Assembly: GCA_036874045.1 (NCBI GenBank)
Contig: CM072337.1
Location: 23,782,001 to 23,846,000, forward strand
Length of the DNA: 64,000 nt
Source: Cymodocea nodosa
Taxonomy: Eukaryota; Streptophyta; Magnoliopsida; Alismatales; Cymodoceaceae
Direction: 5' to 3'
Positions 12,401-24,400 of this stretch are shown here, piece by piece; the stretch's first letter is position 1; the number at the start of each line of letters is the position of its first letter. Both the position numbers and the translations under genes were made by a program. Below the pieces are notes generated by a model that saw only the letters and a program-made list of their open reading frames with translations, did no database searches and was not told the origin of the DNA.

Positions 12401-15400
12401 TATCTTCAGGGTGATTACATAGTCCCACAACTCTCCACATCAAAAATCAGAGATTTGGTGGGAATTGATAAAGAAGAAAGCTACTCTCTGCTATATAGTG
12501 CCACCAGTTCGGGTAGATGGACCAAAATCAATCTTTCCTTGCAAATCTGAATTAGCCCATGTATGTGGTGTAAAAGATCATTAAAATCAGAAATTTGGAG
12601 GGAATTAACACAGAAATGAGCTAGCCTGTACTACATACAGCACATAGTTACATGAGTGCAGGTAGATGGACCCAAATTGATCTTTCCTCACAAATCCTAG
12701 TTATCCCATCTATGTGATGTAAAGAAAAAGGTTGATGTTTTTATGAGTTTACCATGACATCCTTGAGTTGCATGATAAATTAATTACTAAATCTCTTATA
12801 AAAAATGACGGGACATCTTTTCTTCATGTGACATTGAAGAATCAACAATGGAATATCCATTTGAAGATATTTTAAAGCATGAGGAAGATTTTTGTGAATT
12901 TTATTCTAATCAACATGATGCCACAAAAATTGAAAGAATTTTTGAGAAGGAAAGATAAATCTAAGGAATTTAAAGAAGTAGAGATAGGCCTAAACTATTT
13001 GATTAAGAATTATAAAAAAAGATTTAAATTTATGTAATTTAATTGAGGACTTGAAATAAATAAAAATATTTGAAAGAAAAGAATTCATGTGGCTAACCCC
13101 ACATAATGAGATTATAGCATGAATTGTTATTGCCATTAAGGATAAGCTCAAGGAAAAGAGAAAAAGTTAATAAGGAGAGATATAATTTTCCCTTTTTAAC
13201 TAGGGGATTTGCCAGCCTATTTGGTAAACTTAGAGTTAGAACAATGTGTTCTTTTTTGATAATAGTGGTGGTTTTTGCATTTAACAAGATTTGAAGTTTG
13301 ATGGAAGTTATGAATACCATTGTTTCTTGTCAATTAGGCTATTGCAGTTGGTTGGAACAGTGTGGTATTTGAGAAAGTAGAATATGTGGTTGAAGTGTTA
13401 TAGATCAATATGAATAATTGTTTTATCCAATTACTAATTTGTTCATAGGAAGCATTTGTTCTCCCATAAACAGGAGGTTGCACTCACTATTATGGAATAT
13501 TTTTCCTTTCATTTTTTCTAATACAGTATTGGAGCTTGGGTTTTGAGTAAAAAATAAAAGAATAAGGAAACTCTAGCTGCTAACACCACCTTAATGTGAT
13601 GGCAGTGGACGGTGGACCATCCAAGAAACTCCCCTAATGTGTTCACAACTCTGTCTTCTGCCTTTTGTGTTTATGCACACACGCTACCAAGACATTGGGC
13701 TTCCATGCTATTTGTGTATCTGTCATTGAAATCTTGTGGTTTCTGTACTATTTATACCTGTTGACATTGTGGTTTTTGTGCTTTTTGGTGCCTGTTTATT
13801 GTCAAAATCTTGTGGATTCTATGCCATTTGTACATGTTTGCTGTTGAAGCATGGCAGTTTCTTTGCTATTTATAGCTGCTTGTGATTTCTACAACTTTGT
13901 GTTTGGTTATTACTATCGTCTGCCTGTTTGTTGCTGCAGCTATTACCACTGGTATAATCAGCATTACAATTGCTTAAGTATCGATAACATAAAGAATTAC
14001 CATGTAACATACTGGATGCTCAACTGAGTGGAAGCATTAGAGTATAAAGATACTTTTTATGGATTTGTGTTATCCATTTATTAAGTATTGGCTATTCATA
14101 AGTTATGTATGTATTTTCTTCTAAATAAGATTGTGGAAATAAAGTATAGGTAGAAGTAGAATCATTCATTAACGAGCATAAAGGTCTCTAAATATAGAGC
14201 TTACAAGGAAATGACAAATATAGTACTAACAATGTAGAATTAAATTCCAAAGAAACCTTAACTTGATCTTAAGGCCCATAGAAGGATCCATTTATTCATA
14301 CTCTCTGATACTTCCTCTCAAGCTAGATTATCTTGGATATCTTATTTGCAATAGACTCAAATATAATAATAAATGACAAAATACATATATAAAACTATAG
14401 TAGGCACTATATAGGCAAGTACTATACTGGTTACTATAGCAGAAATGGCAAAGCAGTAACACCAGCAGGCAGGTAGTATTAATAGGCAAGTGGGTACAAC
14501 GCTCAATTGCTTTGACTCTACAACAGGAAAGCACCAACATCAATTAATTGACTTGGCTTGTCACACTTGATTTGGTCAACAACAATATTTGTGGTAGACA
14601 TTTGCCAAGCTCCAAAGATAAGCACCTGTAGGCAAATAGTGAAAAGCTTGTGAAGAACTCCTGCAAACATTAATACAACCATCAAACCGTCCCAAAAAAT
14701 AGTGACATAATAACACAACCCAATATCGAGACACTTATTTCGTAGAAAACAAATACTATTTTGACGAAGTAAGATTACTTCAACCTTAAAACTCACACGG
14801 GAAACAAGTAGAAGAGACATTGGAGGTTCATGATAGATGTATTGATATTTCTTTCTTTCTTTTACATTTTTAATTTTCACCATTATTGGTCACTATTTTT
14901 TAAAAACCTTTTATTTTCCTCCTTTTTTTCTCCCACTTGCCTTTTCTTTTTTTTTACAAAATCTTACATGCTCTCATTCTCCCCTTTCTTTTTCCTTTTT
15001 TAATAAATAAAACATGTGGCCCTCTGTTCCTTCTTCTATCCATTTATTCATACACTCTAACATAGAGCTTGTACTCCATATTACTAAGCAATATTTTTCC
15101 TTTACTTCTTTCTCCTCAGCAAGATGAAAGTCTTAAGGGCATTGTTTAATACAGTTAGTTCTTGCCTTTTCTTCTTCTCTTAACCATCTTTAAATTTTTT
15201 CTACTTATTTATATTATATGCATTTGTTAATAAAAAGGGAAAACGTTATGCATAAGGCTCTTGGCAATCTAATTTCTAGGGTCTAGTGAGGGTCCATTGT
15301 ATGTATTTTTATCTCTACAATTGGAGACTTTTTTCTGTGTTTAATATGTGATCTTCAAGGAAAAATTGAGTAATATTGTTAAAGCATCAAGATTCACCAT

Positions 15401-18400
15401 GAAAAAGGCTATTCTGAAGGGAAAAAACAAACTACATTGTTGAGCAAGTAGGTGACATACGCACCATGAAATCCCCCAAAAAACCCATGTCTGCTTGTCT
15501 CCCTCCAATGAAAATTTTCAGAGAAAATAAAAGTTTCCACACTAGATATAAGTTGATTCATGGGTTCTTTGACGCACCAAGATCTCAAATTTGATACTCT
15601 TTTCAGGCTTTTATTGAATTGGGAGAAATTTTGTTCAATTTTTGGGTGTAGCATTTAAAGGGTGAACCTCGGTAATGGTAAGATTGCTATAATTTAACCT
15701 AAAGGTCATAGGTTTGAATCTTAGGAAACAACCTCTTTTTTATGGGATAAGGTTGTGTATAATTGGTCACTTCCTAGGCCCTACATTGGTGGAAGTCTTA
15801 TGCATTAGATTTTCCCATTTTTGGCACAATATTTATTATTGAAATGTCATAATAATTATGACAGATATGCATGGAGGGGTAATGTTTTGTGATTCGGGCC
15901 ATAGGCATAAAATATGTATCATCATTCTTTGTTTCCAACTGTTGGAGTACTTTTTTGAGTTGTGAATTGCAATATTGTGTCCATTTAGCTTGTTTGTTAT
16001 GAATTTCAAGGGTATGTAGTGTTAGCAGTGTGCCAAACTTTGATATGTCAATGAAATTTCATAATTTTCATTAACACATGTTGGAAATCACAATGGTCAA
16101 AATGATATTTATTTGAATATCATCAGATGCAAAACTTTAGGGGTATTTTGGTAAAACTTTGTTGTTACGTTTTGTGTTATCGGAAACCTTGTAAAGTTTC
16201 CACTGTCAATGGGCATTATTAAGATAATGTCTTGATGTTGATGTTGATGTTAATGTGATGAATCACCATTTATGAATGATGACTTAATGTTTAATGTTCA
16301 TATATTTTTAAATAAAATAATGTGTTTAAATGATGAATTGACAATTGATTATCGGATAATGTTTTTTTTTTTTTTTTAATTTAAAATCAAAAAAATAAAT
16401 ATAAAAAAATCAAAACTTCAATCCAATCAAAGTTAAGCTTCGGTTAAATTGAAGGAAAAAATAAAAAACTTTGGTTGGATTGAAGTTAAGTCACAGTAGA
16501 TCGAAGGAAAAAAGTAAAAAAAATAAAAAACTTCGATTAGATTGAAGTGGAGATTCAGTCAAATCAAAGAAAAAAATAAAAAAAATCAATCAGGCTAAAG
16601 TTGAACTTTAGTCAAATTAAAGGAAAAAATAAAAAACCTTGGTCAGTCAGAGTGAAGAAAAAATAATAATAAAATTTTAAAAAAAATCAAAAACTTTGGT
16701 TGGATCAAAATTGAGCTTCGATTAGATCGAAAAAAAAAAAAAATAACTTTGGTCAAATTGAAGGAAAAAATAAAAAACTTCGGTTAGTCGGATTGAAGAA
16801 AAAAAAATTTTAAAAAAAAATCAAAAATTTCGATTGAACTGAAGTTGAACTTCAGTTAGACCAAAGAAAAAAATAAAAAAAATAAAAAAATATAGTTGGA
16901 TCGTTAAACTTAGTCAAATCGATGAAAAAATAAAAAACTTCTATCAAATTGAAGTTGACCTTCGGTTAGATCAAAGAAAAAAATAAAAATAAATAAAAAA
17001 TTATAAAAGTAAGCCAGGCTATGAGTTGGACTAGGCTGTCCCAAAAAAATTTCGGCTAAGCTAGGCTGCCTTGAAAAACTTTTGAGTTGGGTTAGGCTAA
17101 CCCAAAAAAATTTAGGCCCAACTCGTAATTTGAATGGGTTGATACTTTTTAAATCAGGCTAGCCCAACCTAACTCATTGACACCTCTATGGAGAATGCAT
17201 ATATGTTGTATACCATGGTTATAATTATATATTATTTTTAGAAATTTGTATATATCATGTATGTACGTATATGAATATCATTTTCTCTAATAGTATAATG
17301 TTCTTTTATCGTATGCTAAGATTTTGAATAGGTGGTATAATATATTTTCAATTTCATAAATACATAGAAAATTGTTCTATTTATTTATGGGTGTGTATTT
17401 TTGGGTACTTTGGCTTGTCTTGAAATTTCACATTGAAATTTATATTTTTTAAACCTTTTTTAGGGATTTTTATGATGTTACCGAACTTATACTGATTTTC
17501 ATTGAAGTCCAACACATTTCGGTGTGACACAAAGTTGGATTCCTTGAGTGTCGGGAACTCAAACCCTTTAAGCTAAGAGTAAGTATTTAGGGGAAGTTTT
17601 ACTTTAGGGTACTTTCAGGACAAATTCTAAAGGTGTAGCAGGAGTTTTTCCCTGAATTACACAAGCAGTCTCTTATGGGAGTTCTCCCACAGGCCTGTAG
17701 TACATGAGGGGTGATGTAGTTGAAGTGGGAGTAACACTGTAGTTGTGAAAAATAGGGAGAATCTCACTTTGTCATTACGTCCCTTTTCATGTTTCTTATA
17801 AGATGCAACGACAATAAATGCTTCTAAGAAAATTCACATATAGAGACATTGTAAAAAACGGCAAGATGGTAATTTAAATCCTATTTAAACATTTTTTTTC
17901 CTGATCCATTTTTTTTCGAAAAACAGGAAATATGGCTTGAAAAGAACAAACATTTCCTGTTTGAATGACTATTTCCCTTTTTCTGGGAAAATTGACTTTT
18001 TCCCTTTTTTTGGTCATTTTAATTTTTTTTCGATTTCATATTTTGAGTTGTTTTCATCGATGAAATTTGAATATTTTAATACTTGTTGTTTATAACTTTA
18101 ATTATACTTATGTGCTTATGTATATATATATATTTTCAATTTAAGTATATATTTTGAGTGTCAAATATGCATAATAAAATATGTTTCGAAATTGTATTGC
18201 ATATAATTGAATTATAATCTATTTTATTCAATTATTTTGATGATTGTGATGTCTATATATTTGTAGATATATTTATTATTTGAGCTATTTTTGAAAAAAC
18301 AATTTACACTCCCTTTTTTAAGAATAATTTAAATATTCATCCATATAATGTTTGTTTTCCATATCTTACAGCATTGATCACATTTCATTATAAAGAAATG

Positions 18401-21400
18401 AGTTTCTTCTGATAAAAAAATACCTAGCTGTTCTCACTTATCTGTTAGTAGAGAGATGGCTATGGATGCAGTTTCTAATTATGCCTTGATGTAGTATTCC
18501 TCTATGGAATCAGGATCTTTTAGAGACCTCTTGAGACTGGTTAGAGCAGAATTAGAGAATAAAGGGTGTAGGAAGTGGTATATCAACAATTTTGAAGTAA
18601 AAATTAAAGGGGAAGTGGTATTTGGTCTACCGATGAAGTTTGTGGCCTACCAATTTTCCTGCACCAGCTGGTCTACTCATGAGGATTTCAGTCTATTGAT
18701 TTGACGCAGTCTGTCTGCAGCTATCTTTCCTTTTTCTTTAAATTTGTTACTTGTCATTTGGGTTGTTAACCCATTGAGAGTGGACGGTTATGATGCCATG
18801 TATAAAAACATATGGTTGTTATGTCATATACCAGAGTAAATGGTCGTTAAGACAATTATGATTTAGCAGTTAGTTTGAAGTTGTTTTGTTATTTAAGTGG
18901 TTGTAATAAATATTATCATAAGTAATGAGTATGCATGATATTTTGTTTTGATTCTATGATCGTGAGTTGAGGGTGGTACACCAACTCACCTACTCCACCT
19001 CCACCTCCACCAACCACATTGGGCGGTTCACCACCAAAAGATCCATCGTCACCCCCATAATATTTGGAAATACTATTCATTTGGTTTCCACAACCATGGT
19101 ATTCTTGTTAACTCTTTCTTACAAGACATAATCTATCAACGAGGCCAAGATTGGGAGGTTGAGGAGCCACCTTTGTCCACCTACAACCATTCATTGTTCA
19201 ACTAAGATGCAAGATCGTAACAATTAGGTATTAAAGTTGGGTGGAGAAGACAAATCAAACAGGATGTTGATGCAGCTTGATGAAGTTTGAAATTTGGTCC
19301 TCTACTTCTAGTAGGAGACTCAAACTACAATTAATAAGGTACATGAGACCTTACGATCAATGGGGTCAGAACTGTGAAATGAGGAGAACCCATGAGATTT
19401 AGTGGGTGAGGATGGTTGAAGAGAAGGAGGTCCTACAAAAGGCATCTTATTACGAACATCCATCAAATAATCATTTCCTATGTGTCAAAGAGACAAAGAT
19501 TTGATTGGTTGGGTGCGACGTGCGGAGTGCTTCTTCTTGTTCTATCATATTCCAGAGCAACAAAAGATTGTATATGCAACCTTACACTTAGAAGGCAAGG
19601 CAAACTAGTGGTATGGCAAATCTAAGTTAACCAATGTTTGCAAGTCTTGGTAGGATTTTTGGGAGGATTTGATTGGAAGGTTTGACATGGAAGAACTTGA
19701 AGAATCACTAATCCAAATTATCAAAGCTTTGCCAGGTTACCATTTGAGAATTCCAAGGGCAATTTGTCTTTTGGATTCCTCACTTAAGTGACAATGATGT
19801 CGTTAAAATTTTGTGGGTGAGCTTAAAGAAGAAATTTGTATGAAAGTTCAGGCCACTTGACCCTCCTCATTGTTAGATGTTATGTTGTTTGCTTAGGTGC
19901 AAGAAGAGAAATAGAATTACCAATGAATTTTCTTGAAGTGAGAAGTCAACAAAGGGAATATAAGGAAACCTTCAATGTGGGAGTCCATCTAGGTAGTAGG
20001 ACCTTTGACTGCTCTATTGGTCAAATTACTTACACCAATAGAGATAAGGGAAAGGAGGGAAAAGCATTGTGTTACAATTGTAATGAGAAATGGTCATGGG
20101 ACCATTAATGCAAGGCACAAATTTTGTATCTTTTAAATAAAAATAGTCAAGAGAAATTGGAGGGATCTAATGAAGATGAGGGTGCTAGGCCATTGGAAGT
20201 CTCATTGCATGTCATCATTAGACAAGAAGGTCCTTAAACTATAAAGTTTTGAGGCTAGATCCATCATAAACTAGTGTTAGTAATGATTGATAATAATTTA
20301 TTGGATCCTAAGATTATGGAAGGGATGAAAAAAGTAGTGAATTGGTAGCCTTCTAAGACTTGTGTGGTCGAAGGAATGTCACTAGAAGTCTTGGGTTGAT
20401 ATTGGGGAATCAAGTTGGTAAGTTAGGGACATACTTTCATTGTTGATGTGAGATCGTGCAAATCAACCTCTATGACATGATTTTGGGTGCCCAATGGCTA
20501 GAAACTTTGGGACTCATTCAATGGAATTCAAAAAAGAAATGAATGATGTTCATTGAGAATGGAAAGGAGGTACAATTGTAAGATCTAGTTACTAAGGAGG
20601 TCAAAGAAATCTGAAAGAACTTCTATGTTTTAATAATGTAAAAATTTATGTGCGGATAATTATGTATTTCATAGGTGTAAAGGTAGAGTTATGAAATTCA
20701 TATTGCAATAGGGTCAAAGCAGTTTCATGTAGTAGTTGAGTTAAAGAAGTTTACAAGGACATTTGATTTGGATGGTGAGTTAAAATGGTAACTATTCAAA
20801 AAGTTTCAAGGAAACGAAGAGTTAAAAGATTAATTGTTTGAGACGAATGGAGAGTTACAATGAACAAGAATATAAAATGTTAGATGTCTTAGACTTGACA
20901 AATGACCAATTTGTCGAATATCTAAATTCCAGTAGACTAACTTGAAATCGACAAAAAGATAGAAGATTAACTATTTGATGACATTTAAGAAGATGAAGAG
21001 ATACAATATAATTGTTCAGAGTCACTTGCAAACACAATGGAATAAGTTTGTAAGGTTTAGTCAAACTTAATGAACTTAAAACATATACAGAAATAAGTGT
21101 AAACTAGACAAAATAATTTTTTATGATTTACACAAACTCAACGAAAGATTCATAGTGTTTAGGTAAACTAGAGGAAATAAGTTTGTATGGTTTACACAGA
21201 CTAAACGAAATGTTCGTAGTGTTTACGTAAACTAAATAGAATAAGCTTGTATTGTTTACATAGACTAAATGAAAAGTTCATAATGTTTACATAAACTAGA
21301 TAGAATAAGTTTGTTATATTTACTCTTTTATTTGAGAAGATATTGACTAAAAAAGGAAAATAAGTCTAAACGCTAAAGTAAGTTTGTATTGTTTAAACAA

Positions 21401-24400
21401 ACACTATGACTATGTCTCAGATAGTCAAAGATTATTTCTACAGATTTAATTGATTGTCAAAGGAATGGATCCTTACTATTTTTAAGTTTGTAAAATTTAG
21501 TTAGAACAATAGGTCCACAATTTTGGAGACAAGTTGAACGTTGAAATCAAAGATATTTAAGACGAAGAAATATAGTTAAAAATATAGAGTTAGTGCAAAA
21601 AAAGAAAATATATACTCAAAAAATAGAGAACATATTGAAAAAGCTTTCACGTAGAAGTTACAATATTTAAGAAGATCAAGATCAAAATATCAATAAAGCT
21701 TTTTACACGTTCAAAGTCTAATTTAACAAGAATCATTAGTTCGTAGTTTTAACTTGAAAGTTACATTTCACATTGTTGGTTTGCGGCTTCGACTTGAAAG
21801 TCTCACGTATAGTTGGTATTAAGCTTCGACTTGAAAACTCTAAATTTGTTGGTTTAAAGCTTCAACTTATAAGTTCTTTGGTGTTGATTTTTGCTTTAAT
21901 CTGAAAGTAAATGATTGTAAGTTGGTGAATTTAGTGAAATTTAAGCCATGTTTGGGGGGTAAATTAGTCATTAATGATGAACCACTTAAAATCTTCTTGT
22001 GCTATTATTTTATTTTTTGTTGTGCATATTTTCATTTATTTTGTTGTGATTATTGATTTTAGATATCATTAAGTTAGAATTTGATTAGAAGAATATAATT
22101 CACTATTCATCTCTCCTTTAGTGAAGTTATATGGTCTTATCAATTAGTATCAGAATAGGTTAATCTCATTTGTAGGTTTAATCCTTTGAGATCTATAACA
22201 TCACACTCTAAAGAGGGTCAAAGTATTTATCGTCCTTTTCTATTTGATGATTTTAATTATAGTTATTAGAAAAATAAGATGAAATATTTTCTTAGAAGTT
22301 TAAATGTAAAACTTCGAAAATTAATAGTCAAATGAACACCACTTCTAATCAATCATGAGGATGATTGAACTAAAGAGGATGAAAAACTCATTTAAATGAA
22401 TGTTTGAAGTTTAAATATAATTTACTATATTTTTACTATTGAACAATATAATAAAGTTTTTACATGTAAATCTGCTTATGAAATTTATAATATGTTTCAA
22501 GTGACTTATGAAGGTAGCAACCAAGTGAGATATAAAAATCTGTATCTTATTTAGAAAATATGAATTATTTAAAATAAATGAGAATGAGACTCTTATTGAC
22601 ATGTTTTCAAGATTTATTAAAATTTTTAATGTCTTAAGAGACTTGGGAAATGAGTTTTTTGCCCATAAATAGATATAGAATATTCTAAGGAACTTAATTG
22701 TAAAATAGAAACAAAAGTTCACATTCATTCAAAACTTTAAGAACCTCAACAATTATTTAGTAGATCTAATAAGTAATCTTTTTACTCATGAAGTTCAAAT
22801 AAAAAATTAAAAGAAAGAGAAATGAGCAAATGAAAAGAAAATTAAAAAGAAGAAAGAAATTGTCTTCCTTTCAATTGAGGAGCCTCAAAGCTCAAATAAA
22901 GATGAAGTAGTGTTGTTGGCCAAAAATTTTAGAAGATTGATGAAAGAGGTAGCAATACAAACATGTCCTAGAGTAAGGTCTTAACTTGTTTTAAATGTAA
23001 AAAGTAAAGATATATTCAATCTTATTGTATACTGCAACTTGTAGAGGACTAGTAGGAGAAAAAGAAGAAAAATAAAAAGATGACAATTAATGCTACTTGG
23101 AATAATAGCAGTTCATCTAATAGTTCATCTGATTTAGATGAATATCTACCAACAAATGTATACTTTACAGCACAAGAGGTATACTCTATTTCAACTCACT
23201 ATGATTTAGATGTAGATATCCTTCTTTCCACTATAGATAATTTATATGTTAAATTATAAAAAGAAAAAAAAAATTTGACTGAATTGGAGAAAACACTTAT
23301 TGATGGTAAAAATTTAAAAACTAAAATAGACAAATATAGTTGTAGCAATTTTGAATTAACAAAAGAAAATTAAAATTTGAAAATTGAAATTACAGATTGG
23401 AAAAGTACATTATATAAATTTACAAATGTAGAAAATAGATTGAATAAAATCATAGCATTACAAAAGATTAAATCTAATAAATTTAGTCTAAGATATACTA
23501 CACTACAAGAGATTCTTTACTGTGGTAGAGTTATCTAGTCTTATAGGGATGACACATCTATGTTTGTTATTAAAAAAAAGTCTAGATCTCTATGATTGTT
23601 AAAGAGCAACAAATTTAATCTTTTCAGAGCTAACACTTTAGACTTAAAAAGATCTAGATACCAAAATCCTTTATTTTTGTATGATTTGTAGGAAATAGGG
23701 AAAGAAGCAGTGGGATTATAGAAGGTGATTGTCCTATGCATATGTTGAAATCTAGAAGGAGCTGAACCATTTCAAAAATTGATTCTAATATTCAATATAA
23801 AATAATCAGTATAACCCCTTTTTATGTAGGCATACAAAGGGAGCTATAATGCAAGATGAGTCACCATATAGGGGGAGCTTATTTCTATCAATCAAAATTT
23901 GTCCTACTCAAGAATTGGCATCATATAGCTTAAAATCAACAATTGGTATCAGACAGCTTGCAATCAGAACAATAATTGGTATCAATTAATAATTGGAATC
24001 AGATAGAATGCAAACATTTGAGATATCTCACAATTAGTATCAATAGCAATTGGTATTTAACAATTAATATCTCACAAAGGAATCAAATAGGAAGAAAATG
24101 TGCTAGGATTATGACATCTAGGGGGAGCTAATTCTTATCAGGTATAGATTATTTAACTTTACAATTGGTATTACTTTTCATTAACTGTACTACTTTTCAT
24201 AATTGAACAAGTTCAAGAGAGATTGTCTGAAACCTAACAATAGTATCAAACATGGAGAAGATGAAGATTGCAATAGTTGTCCATGGATTATAAAATCAAG
24301 GGGGAGAGCCTTCAATAGTATTAATCATTCTTTTATCAATATAAACGAATGGTATCAATACCAACAAGTTGTAACAGATGGTATCAGTATCCTAATTTGA

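Larger units (their letters stand above)
11750..18821. other. UBC7 intron 5, part left of the gypsy element
   Basis: Non-coding intron sequence with several repeats annotated separately: a tandem pair at 12443-12724, an RTE tail near 13010-13135, short tandem repeats at 13700-13945, an Au-like SINE at 15661-15821 and a long A-rich minisatellite at 16410-17005. A TTGATG hexamer repeat occurs at about 16231-16256. A CT-rich stretch lies at about 14900-15010. Small open frames such as 14518-14883 and 18504-18704 have no recognisable domain. Confidence 0.55.

Noticed and set aside
15661..15730. tRNA gene suggested by a box B-like GGTTTGAATC
   Set aside because: It cannot fold as a cloverleaf and continues into the body of an Au-like SINE.
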